A stretch of DNA of 64,000 nucleotides. It comes from JBFWUM01 sp050247255 (lineage in GTDB: Bacteria; Acidobacteriota; Vicinamibacteria; Vicinamibacterales; UBA2999). Where the stretch lies: assembly GCA_050247255.1 (NCBI GenBank), contig JBFWUM010000005.1, forward strand, positions 1-64,000. Reading direction: 5' to 3'. The notes under the pieces were generated by a model, which was given only the letters and a program-made list of their open reading frames with translations, was not told the DNA's origin and made no database searches. Both the position numbers and the translations under genes were made by a program. This document shows, one piece after another, positions 1-7,109 of the stretch. Position 1 is the stretch's first letter, and every line of letters begins with the position of its first letter.

Positions 1-986
1 GAACACTTCTGCCCCTGGTACTCGAACCCGCCGCGGACGATGGCGACAGCCAGCGCCTGCACGTCTGCCGATGGATGCGCGACGATGAAGTCCTTGCCGC
101 CGGTTTCGCCGACGATGCGCGGGTAGCTGCGATACCGCCCGGTATTGGCCCCGACGGTCTTCCACATGCTGTTGAAGACCGCGGTGCTTCCCGTGAAGTG
201 AATGCCGGCCAGCGAGGGCGAGTCGAGGAGCGCTGCGGAGATCTGGGCGGCATCGCCAGGGACGAAGTTGATGACGCCGGGAGGCAGCCCCGCGGCTTCG
301 AGCAGCCGCATGACGTAATAGGCGCTCACCATGGCGCTGGAGGCCGGTTTCCAGACCACGGTGTTGCCCATCAGCGCCGGTGCCGTCGGCAGGTTGCCGG
401 CGATGGCGGTGAAGTTGAAGGGCGTCACCGCGTAGACGAAGCCCTCGAGCGGCCGGTACTCGACCTGGTTCCAGACCGCGTGGGTCGAGAGCGGCTGCTC
501 CGCGTACAGCTCCTGGGCGTAGGCCGCGTTGAAGCGCCAGAAGTCGATCAGTTCACAGGCCGAATCGATCTCCGCCTGGAACGCCGTCTTCGACTGTCCG
601 AGCATGGTGGCGGCGTTGAGCGTCGCGCGCCACGAGGTGGTCAGCAGCTCGGCGGCGCGCAGGAACACCGCCGCCCGATCCTCCCATCGCCACGATCCCC
701 ACTCACGACTCGCCGCGGCAGCCGCATCGATCGCCTGCTGCACGTGCTCCGGCCCGGCGACGTGCCAGTCGGCGAGCACGCGCGCATGATCGTGAGGCAT
801 GACGGCGCGCTGCGTCGTGCCCGTGCGAATCTCACGTCCGCCGATGATGAGCGGGATATCGACACGCTCGGACGCTAACCGCGCGAGCGTGGCCTTCAGC
901 TCGGCGCGTTCGGGCGATCCAGGCAGATACGAAAGGTTTGGCTCGTTAACAGGCGGTGGGACGCGGGGCGCGCCGGAGAGGGACAT
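1..986 (-). CDS. pruA: L-glutamate gamma-semialdehyde (delta-1-pyrroline-5-carboxylate) dehydrogenase, 3' end outside window
   Basis: NAD-dependent oxidation of glutamate semialdehyde to glutamate, the second step of proline breakdown. Reading leftward from ATG at 986, the protein begins MSLSGAPRVPPPVNEP and shows aldehyde dehydrogenase features in order: VTPFNFTAIAGN, NTVVWKPAS (cofactor-binding Lys), GIHFTGSTAVF, VGETGGKDF (general-base Glu), and FEYQGQKCS just at the window edge, where the catalytic Cys lies. The FTAIAGN and EYQGQKCS forms are those of the PruA subgroup. About 328 residues are visible of a usual length near 540, so the C-terminus lies beyond base 1. No proline dehydrogenase gene is visible. 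The family call is firm. Confidence 0.93.
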   Translation of the reverse strand, partial: MSLSGAPRVPPPVNEPNLSYLPGSPERAELKATLARLASERVDIPLIIGGREIRTGTTQRAVMPHDHARVLADWHVAGPEHVQQAIDAAAAASREWGSWRWEDRAAVFLRAAELLTTSWRATLNAATMLGQSKTAFQAEIDSACELIDFWRFNAAYAQELYAEQPLSTHAVWNQVEYRPLEGFVYAVTPFNFTAIAGNLPTAPALMGNTVVWKPASSAMVSAYYVMRLLEAAGLPPGVINFVPGDAAQISAALLDSPSLAGIHFTGSTAVFNSMWKTVGANTGRYRSYPRIVGETGGKDFIVAHPSADVQALAVAIVRGGFEYQGQKC

Positions 987-998
987 GCTGGCGATCCT

Positions 999-1026
999 AA
1001 TTCAGAATTCAGAATGCAGAATGCAG
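999..1026 (+). repeat. heptamer array, left flank of the four-helix-bundle gene
   Basis: Four tandem 7-base units, AATTCAG twice then AATGCAG twice, just upstream of pruA. The same heptamer in opposite orientation lies at 1491-1518, so the two arrays form inverted flanks around the gene at 1131-1487. Confidence 0.8.
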
Positions 1027-1130
1027 AATGATCCGAAGAGGTTCACGAAGCGGATTTTGCGACGTCGCGCTGGAGGTTCTCGAAAAACACGCACGTTCAA
1101 GGCGGCATCATACCTGCTCATGATCGATGC

Positions 1131-1487
1131 ATGTCCACCAGCAACGGCGACGACATCCGTAGGCGGTCCTTTGACTTTGGATGCAAGGTCGTAGGTGCGT
1201 CGCTGACGTTCACCAGGCCCGGAGCCTGGCGGGTGTTTGATCAATTGGTGGCAAGCGCCACGTCGGTTGGGGCGAATCTCGAAGAGGCGAAGGCAGCGTC
1301 CTCGCGGAGGGAGTTCATCCGCTACTGCGAGATCTCGCTGCGGGAGGCACGGGAGTCGCTCTATTGGCTGCGGGTCTGCCTAACGGTATCACTGCTGCCG
1401 CCGGAGTGTGGATCCCTCCGCGACGAGACAGACCAGATCGTCCGCATCCTGACGACCATCGTCCTTCGCTCGAAGACTCGCTCGTAG
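1131..1487 (+). CDS. four-helix-bundle protein, 23S rRNA intervening-sequence (IVP/S23) family
   Basis: A 118-residue protein with the family pattern: an N-terminal FDFGCKVV segment, the central motif SVGANLEEAKAASSRREFI (Asn and Glu of the N-x-x-E-A signature), then EISLREARESLYWLRV and a final helix. The family is named for ORFs inside 23S rRNA intervening sequences of spirochaetes, but most members, like this one, lie away from rRNA. The molecular role is unknown. The gene stands alone between pruA and the MATE gene, on the opposite strand to both, and is bracketed by inverted heptamer arrays. That arrangement suggests it may have moved as a unit. ATG start chosen; the length is typical. 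Confidence 0.85.
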   Translation: MSTSNGDDIRRRSFDFGCKVVGASLTFTRPGAWRVFDQLVASATSVGANLEEAKAASSRREFIRYCEISLREARESLYWLRVCLTVSLLPPECGSLRDETDQIVRILTTIVLRSKTRS

Positions 1488-1490
1488 TTC

Positions 1491-1518
1491 AATTCTGAAT
1501 TCTGAATTCTGAATTCTG
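1491..1518 (-). repeat. heptamer array, right flank of the four-helix-bundle gene
   Basis: Four perfect tandem copies of AATTCTG on the + strand (CAGAATT on the - strand), directly after the stop codon of the gene at 1131-1487 and before the MATE stop at 1524. This is the inverted counterpart of the array at 999-1026. Confidence 0.85.
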
Positions 1519-1523
1519 AATTG

Positions 1524-2918
1524 CTACGGCCTCGCCGGCTCGATATCGACCGTGATGTTCCGCCACTTCTGCTGCCGGAAGCGGCCGTAGCTCAGGATGC
1601 ATCGCGTGAGGTGGCCGAGGACGATGGCCAGCCAGATGTCGTTCGGCTGCAGCCCGCGCGTGGCCTGGAAGATGGTGCAGAGGCCGAGCGGCACGACGAT
1701 CTGCGACACGATCGAGATGACCAGCGGGCTTCGCGTGTCGCCCGTGCCCTGCAGCGCGCCCGTGTAACAGAGCGCGATGGTCACGAACAGGCCTGACACG
1801 CTCAGGTAGGCGAGGAGGCTCCGCCCGATGGCCAGGACGTCCGGGTCGGTCATGCCGAACACCGCCAGCAGGTAGCCTGGGATCAGCACGAACATCGACC
1901 CCACCGCCACCGCAACCCCCAGCCCGATCCGCGCGGCGACGCGCACGCCTTCGCCGGCGCGCTCCATATTGCCGGCGCCGAGGTTCTGGCCGGCAAACGT
2001 GGCCGACGCCCCCATCAACCCGACCGAGGTCCACGTGATCAGCGAGAACAGCTCGGTGTAGCTGACCGCGTAGGCGGCCTGGGCCGCCGCGCTGTGCTCG
2101 AGCGAACCGATGAACCGGAGCAGCAGCACGCCGGCCACGTTCATCGCAATGCCCTGCACGCCGGTGGGCAGCCCGAAACGGAAGAGCGACTTCACGATCG
2201 TGAAGTCGAACTTCCGGCTCATGCCCGGCTCGAAATGGATCACCGAGTCGGGGCGGAACAGCCGCCAGACGCCGTAGATGCCGACCGACGTGCTGCTGGC
2301 AATGGTGCCGTAGGCGGCGCCGACGGTCCCGAAGGCAGGAATCAGGATGACGTTGAAGACGACCGTCAGCACGGTCATCGCAATGCCGAGCCGCAGCGGC
2401 GTCTGCGGATCGCCGGCGGCGCGGAAGGCGCCGCTCAGCATGAAGAAGAGGACCATGCCGATGATGCCGATGAACATCATCCGCAGGAACGGCAGCGCTT
2501 CCGCCTGCACCTCAGGCGCCGCGTTGATCAGGTCGAGCAGCGCGGGCGCGGCGACATAGCCGATCGCCGCCAGGACGAACGACAAACCGAAGGCGGTCAG
2601 GAAGGCCTGGTAGACGACGCGGTTGACCTTCTCGGGCTCGTTCGCCCCCGCGAACCGGGCGACCAGCACCGCCATCCCGGTGAACAGCGAGCTGACGAAG
2701 ACGATGACGACGAGGAAGATCTGCCAGCTGACGCCGATCGCGGCATTGGCGGTGAAGCCGACGAAGTGCCCGACCATCGCATGATCAATGATCCCCTGCA
2801 GCCCCGCGATGACGTTCTGCAGCATCGTCGGCCACGCCAGCTTCCAGACGGCGCCGCCGATGGGCCCCTCGATGATCGAGCGATCGAACTTGCTGGGTTT
2901 CGCCGTGACCTGTGACAC
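1524..2918 (-). CDS. MATE family efflux transporter
   Basis: Polytopic inner-membrane exporter of the multidrug and toxin extrusion family (Na+ or H+ antiport in characterised members). The sequence shows two homologous halves with about 12 hydrophobic segments. The first half begins GGAVWKLAWPTMLQNVIAG; the second has FRFGLPTGVQGIAMNVAG and ASATFAGQNLGAGN, the Q-N-x-G motif seen in MATE repeats. The frame stays open to an ATG at 3089, but the extra 57 residues are low-complexity and cover AT-rich repeat-like sequence (2943-2990). I prefer the GTG at 2918, which gives about 464 residues, normal for the family. No clear Shine-Dalgarno supports either start. Substrate unknown. Confidence 0.88.
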   Translation of the reverse strand: MSQVTAKPSKFDRSIIEGPIGGAVWKLAWPTMLQNVIAGLQGIIDHAMVGHFVGFTANAAIGVSWQIFLVVIVFVSSLFTGMAVLVARFAGANEPEKVNRVVYQAFLTAFGLSFVLAAIGYVAAPALLDLINAAPEVQAEALPFLRMMFIGIIGMVLFFMLSGAFRAAGDPQTPLRLGIAMTVLTVVFNVILIPAFGTVGAAYGTIASSTSVGIYGVWRLFRPDSVIHFEPGMSRKFDFTIVKSLFRFGLPTGVQGIAMNVAGVLLLRFIGSLEHSAAAQAAYAVSYTELFSLITWTSVGLMGASATFAGQNLGAGNMERAGEGVRVAARIGLGVAVAVGSMFVLIPGYLLAVFGMTDPDVLAIGRSLLAYLSVSGLFVTIALCYTGALQGTGDTRSPLVISIVSQIVVPLGLCTIFQATRGLQPNDIWLAIVLGHLTRCILSYGRFRQQKWRNITVDIEPARP

Positions 2919-3187
2919 CGGAACGGGGGAGTGTACTACGGCATTGGCGATTGGGGATTCGCGAATTGTGAATCGCTGGAGATTGATGATTGGCCCGCGC
3001 AGTCTCCCGGGAGCGGGCACGACAGACGGCCCGGTAGCCTGAGGCCACTGCGCAGGCGGAGCGGGTGAGCTGAACGCCGATCTCGTCATGGACCGCGTCT
3101 TTCGAGATCTGCGTTTTCGCGAACTTCAGGACATCAACTGCAAACTTCTTCGTGCGAGCGCGCAGATCGCAAATCGCGCAATCCTGA
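2919..3187. other. intergenic region between the MATE and parE-like genes
   Basis: 269 bases with no supported gene. They contain GATT-rich imperfect repeats (2943-2990, several ATTGGCGATT and GCGAATTGTGAATC type units) and a second GCGCAGATCGCAAATCGCGC stretch near 3160-3180. It may hold the MATE promoter and the end of the parE transcript. An alternative MATE start at 3089 would make part of it coding. Confidence 0.5.
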
Positions 3188-5095
3188 TTAGACGTCCAGC
3201 TCCTGCGCCTCGTCGGCGCGGTCCATGATGAACCGGAAGCGGGCCGAGGCGTCCTTCCCCATCAGCTCGTTGATCACGCGGTCGGTGACGATCTGGTCGG
3301 CAATCTCGACGCGCAACAGGCGGCGCGTCCTCGGGTTCAGCGTCGTTTCCCACAGCACCTTGGGCATCATCTCGCCCAGCCCCTTGAACCGGGTGATGTC
3401 GGCGTGCGCGCGCCCGTTGCCGTGCAGCTTCAGGATCCGATCGCGGTGCGCATCGTCCAGCGCCCAGTAGGTGTCCTTGCCGATGTCGATGCGATAGAGC
3501 GGCGGCTGGGCCAGGAAGACCTTGCCGGCGGCGATCAGCTGCGGCAGGTGGCGGTAGAGGAACGTCAGGAGCAGGGTGGCGATGTGATGGCCGTCGGAGT
3601 CGGCGTCGGCGAGGATGATGATGCGGCCGTAACGCAGCCGGCCCAGGTCGAAGCTCTTGCCCATGCCGCAGCCGAGCGCGGTCACGAGATCGGCCAGCTC
3701 CTTGTTCTCGAGCACCTTGGCGAGCGTCATCCCCTCGGTGTTCATCACCTTGCCGCGCAGCGGCAGGATGGCCTGCTTCGCCCGGTCACGCCCCTGCTTC
3801 GCCGACCCGCCGGCCGAATCGCCCTCGACCACGAACAGCTCGCTGTCATCGCGGCCGGACTGGCTGCAGTCACTGAGCTTGCCAGGCAGGTTCAGGCGGC
3901 CGGTCGTCGCCGTCTTGCGCGTCACCTCCGCCTGCGCCGCGCGGCTGGCCTCGCGGGCCCGGGCCGCGAGGATGATGCGACCGACGATCGATTCGGCAAT
4001 CGATCGATTGGTGTTGAGCCAGTGTTCGAGCGCCGGCCGCACCGCCGAATCGACGACCGACATCATCTCCGGGTTGTTCAGCCGGTCCTTCGTCTGCCCC
4101 TGGAACTGCGGCTCGGCGATGAAGATGCTGACCACGCCGGTGAGCCCTTCGCGGATGTCTTCCGCGGCCAGCGTCACGCCCTTGGGCGACAGGCTGTGCG
4201 TGTCGATGTAGTTGCGCACCGCCTTGCCGAGCCCGGCGCGCAGCCCGTTCTCGTGGGTGCCGCCTGACGCGGTGGGGATGCCGTTGACGTAGCTGCGGAC
4301 GTGCTCGTCGGTCGCCTCGGTCCACTGCAGCACCAGGTCCATGCGCGGACCGGTGTCGCGCCCCAGCACGAATGCCGTCTCGTGGACCGGCTTGGCGCTG
4401 CGCTCGCCGACGATCTTCTTGAGGTAATCCGCCAGCCCTTCGTCGTGCTGGAAGACCGCCTTCGTGCCGTCAGCCTCGTTCTCGAAGACAACGCGGACGC
4501 CCTTGTGGATGTAGCTGACGACCTCGAGCCGCTCGCGGATCAGCGCAGGGTCGAACTCGACCTTCGGAAAAATCGTCGGGTCCGGATGGAAGTAGACCGT
4601 CGTTCCGGTGCCGCGGGCGGGGCCCGCCTTCTTCAGCGGCCCCGCCGGCTTGCCCCGCTTGAAGACCATCTCCCAGAGCGCTCCGTCGCGCTTGATACTG
4701 GCGCGCAGCTCGGTCGACAGCGCGTTGACGACGCTGGCGCCGACGCCGTGGAGGCCGCCGGCCGTCTTGTAATTCCCCTGCTCGAACTTGCCGCCGGCGT
4801 GGAGCACCGTGAAGATCACCTCCACCGCGCTCTTCTTCGTCGCCGGGTGCTTGTCCACCGGCATGCCGCGCCCGTCGTCGGCGATGGTGATCGAGCTGCC
4901 GTCGGCGTGGAGCGTCACCGTGATGTTCGAGGCGTAGCCGTTCATCGCCTCGTCGACGGCGTTGTCGAGGATCTCCCATACCAGGTGATGCAGGCCGGCG
5001 CTGCCGACGCCGCCGATGTACATGCCGGGCCGCTTGCGAACGGGCTCCAGTCCCTCGAGAACGGTGATGTCTTTCGCGGTGTAGTTGGTGGCCAC
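3188..5095 (-). CDS. parE: type IIA DNA topoisomerase subunit B (ParE/GyrB family)
   Basis: ATPase and TOPRIM subunit of a type II topoisomerase. Near the N-terminus are PVRKRPGMYIG, EILDNAVDEAMNGYA (Mg-ATP Asn), DDGRGMPV and GGLHGVGASVVNALS. The TOPRIM part has VVEGDSAGGSAKQGRDR and LADADSDGHHI (metal-binding acidic residues), and the end has RFKGLGEMMP. At 635 residues it matches the short ParE/GyrB form without the long insert of enteric GyrB. Its partner A subunit is at 7110-9500, separated by the NYN gene. The A subunit lacks a GyrA box, so I favour a topoisomerase IV-like (decatenating) role over gyrase. The supercoiling activity cannot be decided from sequence. Confidence 0.88.
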   Translation of the reverse strand: MATNYTAKDITVLEGLEPVRKRPGMYIGGVGSAGLHHLVWEILDNAVDEAMNGYASNITVTLHADGSSITIADDGRGMPVDKHPATKKSAVEVIFTVLHAGGKFEQGNYKTAGGLHGVGASVVNALSTELRASIKRDGALWEMVFKRGKPAGPLKKAGPARGTGTTVYFHPDPTIFPKVEFDPALIRERLEVVSYIHKGVRVVFENEADGTKAVFQHDEGLADYLKKIVGERSAKPVHETAFVLGRDTGPRMDLVLQWTEATDEHVRSYVNGIPTASGGTHENGLRAGLGKAVRNYIDTHSLSPKGVTLAAEDIREGLTGVVSIFIAEPQFQGQTKDRLNNPEMMSVVDSAVRPALEHWLNTNRSIAESIVGRIILAARAREASRAAQAEVTRKTATTGRLNLPGKLSDCSQSGRDDSELFVVEGDSAGGSAKQGRDRAKQAILPLRGKVMNTEGMTLAKVLENKELADLVTALGCGMGKSFDLGRLRYGRIIILADADSDGHHIATLLLTFLYRHLPQLIAAGKVFLAQPPLYRIDIGKDTYWALDDAHRDRILKLHGNGRAHADITRFKGLGEMMPKVLWETTLNPRTRRLLRVEIADQIVTDRVINELMGKDASARFRFIMDRADEAQELDV

Positions 5096-5115
5096 GAGGT
5101 ATTAGGATAACCCGC

Positions 5116-5529
5116 GTGTTCGCCCGTCTCCTGCTTGGCGGCATCGCGTGGCTGGCTGCGTTGCTGGCGCTCGGGGCGCTGCTGCAATGGGCGGGCACGG
5201 CGCCGCCGCGGGTGACGTCCGGGATGGCCGGCGTCGACCGGCTGTCGCGCGCCTTGAACGACGCGCGCCTCCTCTCAAAGCACCCGGCACGCGACCGCTG
5301 GACGGTCGCGAAATCGGCCGGGTTCCTGACAGAGATGGTCGTGGAAGTGATCGCCGAGCGTCCCGGGGAGGACGCGTTGGAGATCGCGCGGCAGATCGTC
5401 CTGCCGGTGCAGGACAAGTACCGCGAGATCCTGATCTACGTCCACGCCGTCGACTCGGAAGCGGACCCGGCCGTGCGGCGCGTCGACTGGACGCCGCAGA
5501 CCGGGTTCACCGAGCTGACGATCGAGTAG
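5116..5529 (+). CDS. small exported or membrane-anchored hypothetical protein
   Basis: 137 residues starting at GTG 5116, divergent from the topoisomerase gene with only 20 bases between. The N-terminus LLLGGIAWLAALLALGALLQ is one hydrophobic segment (signal anchor or signal peptide). The remainder is soluble and mixed alpha/beta, with no motif I recognise. It ends 2 bases from the convergent NYN gene stop. It looks real because its codon use matches neighbouring genes and it fills the gap exactly. Function unknown. Confidence 0.6.
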   Translation: MFARLLLGGIAWLAALLALGALLQWAGTAPPRVTSGMAGVDRLSRALNDARLLSKHPARDRWTVAKSAGFLTEMVVEVIAERPGEDALEIARQIVLPVQDKYREILIYVHAVDSEADPAVRRVDWTPQTGFTELTIE

Positions 5530-5531
5530 GG

Positions 5532-6965
5532 CTAGGCTTTGGCCTTTTTTGCGCGCGGCCTGGCCGTCTTCGTGGCCTTCGCCTTCGGCGTCTTCGCCGC
5601 GCCCTTCCGGGCGCGGGTCGCCTTCCTCGGCTTCTCGTCCTGCGGCTCGTCGATCGTTTCCAGCGACGTCTCCGGCGTCAGTTCTGCTTCGACGATCGGC
5701 GTCTCCTCGACCTCTTCGACCTCTTCGACGGCCTGATCGACCACGTCAACGATCGGCTCGGCGACGTTGCCGTCGACCTCGGGCTCGACGTCGAGCACCT
5801 CCGGTGGCGTGGCACGCTGCGCCAGGCTGCCGCCGGGGAATACCCGGATCGCGCCCTGGCGATCGCGCTCGATGCGCAGCACGCCTTCCTTGCCGGCGGC
5901 GCGCAGCAGATCGACGACCGAGGCAAAGCCGTACTTCCGCTCGTCGAAGCCCTGGATGGCCGACTTCAGCACCTGCTTGGCCTGGCGCACGTACATCGGC
6001 CAGCGGGTGTTGTTGACGAATGCCTGCTGCACGGCGCGAATGCCGTCCTGCATGCTGAAGGGCGACGGCGGCAGGGTCTCCTCGTCGTCATCGGTGCCCG
6101 CCGGCGTCGAGTCAGCGGCGGCCGCAACCTGCGTCGCGGCCGGCTGTGCCTCGGCGTCGGCCGGCACGTCGTCGTCGCCGCCATCCCCGCTCGATTCCAC
6201 GAGCATGCTGCGCCCCGCCTGCTTCAGCGTGACGGCACCGGTCTGCGCGACCTTTTCCATGAAGTCGCGGAAGCTGCTGGCGCCGTACTCGCGTTCCGAG
6301 AACGTCGAATCGAGCTGCAGCAGCGTGCTCTTGAGCAGCCCGAGCTGCGGCGCGACCTCGCGCTCCGACAACACCTTGAGTGCCCGCCTCACGAGCGGCA
6401 GCACCGTGCTGATGTCCGACGCGGCAGCGGGAGCCGCCGGCCGACCCCCACGCTCCGCGCCGCGCCCGCCGCGATGACTGCGCGCCGGGACGAGGTTTTC
6501 GTAGGCAATGAACTCGTGGCAGTTCCGCTGCATCGTCTGGCTGGTGAACTGCCGGCCGCCGACGACGATGACCTTGCGGCCGTACTGCTTGAGCTTTTCG
6601 ACCAGCGAGATGAAATCGCTGTCGCCGCCGACGATGACGAAGGCGTTGATGTGGTCGTGCGTGAAGCACATCTCCAGCGCGTCGAGCGCCATGGTGATGT
6701 CGGCGCCGTTCTTGTCGCCGCCCGGCGTCATGTTGCGCTGGACCATGCGGATGGCGTGCTGCGTGAGGAGGCGGCTGTAGTCGCCGGCGCGCTTCCAGTC
6801 GCTGTAGGCGATCTTGGTGACGATCTCGCCCCGCTCCTTGATGGCCTCGAGCACGAGGCCCATGTCGAAACTGCCGCCGATGGTGCTCTTGACGCCGATC
6901 TCGACGTTGTCGAAATCGATGAAGACGGCAATACGCGTACTTCTAGTGTCTGTCGTGATGTTCAT
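5532..6965 (-). CDS. NYN-domain (LabA/DUF88-like) nuclease-fold protein with OST-HTH/LOTUS-like domains
   Basis: Residues 1-160 form an NYN (PIN-like) domain. Acidic residues at the expected metal-binding places are AVFIDFDNVEIG, DKNGADITMALDAL and VIVGGDSDFISLV. After a basic Gly/Arg linker (about 165-185) come two repeats resembling OST-HTH/LOTUS winged helices (about 190-260 and 310-380; both contain a YG-S-F/V-D/R-D/L core). These are joined by an acidic linker, and the C-terminus is a Lys/Ala/Arg-rich tail. The combination points to RNA binding and possibly RNA cleavage, as known for NYN-LOTUS proteins. The gene lies between the two topoisomerase subunit genes on the same strand. Its biological target is unknown. 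Confidence 0.85.
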   Translation of the reverse strand: MNITTDTRSTRIAVFIDFDNVEIGVKSTIGGSFDMGLVLEAIKERGEIVTKIAYSDWKRAGDYSRLLTQHAIRMVQRNMTPGGDKNGADITMALDALEMCFTHDHINAFVIVGGDSDFISLVEKLKQYGRKVIVVGGRQFTSQTMQRNCHEFIAYENLVPARSHRGGRGAERGGRPAAPAAASDISTVLPLVRRALKVLSEREVAPQLGLLKSTLLQLDSTFSEREYGASSFRDFMEKVAQTGAVTLKQAGRSMLVESSGDGGDDDVPADAEAQPAATQVAAAADSTPAGTDDDEETLPPSPFSMQDGIRAVQQAFVNNTRWPMYVRQAKQVLKSAIQGFDERKYGFASVVDLLRAAGKEGVLRIERDRQGAIRVFPGGSLAQRATPPEVLDVEPEVDGNVAEPIVDVVDQAVEEVEEVEETPIVEAELTPETSLETIDEPQDEKPRKATRARKGAAKTPKAKATKTARPRAKKAKA

Positions 6966-6995
6966 GCGAAGGGTTGTGACCCGATTCTGCTGTGG

Positions 6996-7015
6996 CTTCC
7001 GCCTTCAGGCGGAAG
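6996..7015. repeat. short palindrome, TTCA loop
   Basis: Perfect 8-bp inverted repeat CTTCCGCC / GGCGGAAG with a TTCA loop, upstream of the NYN gene. It is related to the imperfect element at 9991-10008, and belongs to a family whose stem is variable and whose loop is TTCA/TGAA. Confidence 0.7.
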
Positions 7016-7080
7016 ACGCTGGAATAATCGACCCGCAGCGCAGGAGTCTTTCGAACGCCCCGGGGACGTATCCAGTATAG

Positions 7081-7098
7081 CCGACACTGAAGTGTCGG
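7081..7098. repeat. palindromic repeat, possible terminator of the parC-like gene
   Basis: CCGACAC-TGAA-GTGTCGG, 7-bp perfect stem with TGAA loop, followed on the + strand by GCTCC. It lies 12 bases past the stop of the parC-like gene and could end that transcript, although no T-run follows. Same loop and flank as the GAGCCC-type repeats at 29960, 45580 and 60791, but with a different, compensated stem. Confidence 0.6.
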
Positions 7099-7109
7099 GC
7101 TCCAGGTAT

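Noticed and set aside
1491..1518. Heptamer array as a CRISPR or integron site
   Set aside because: Units are only 7 bases without spacers; no integrase or cas gene is near.
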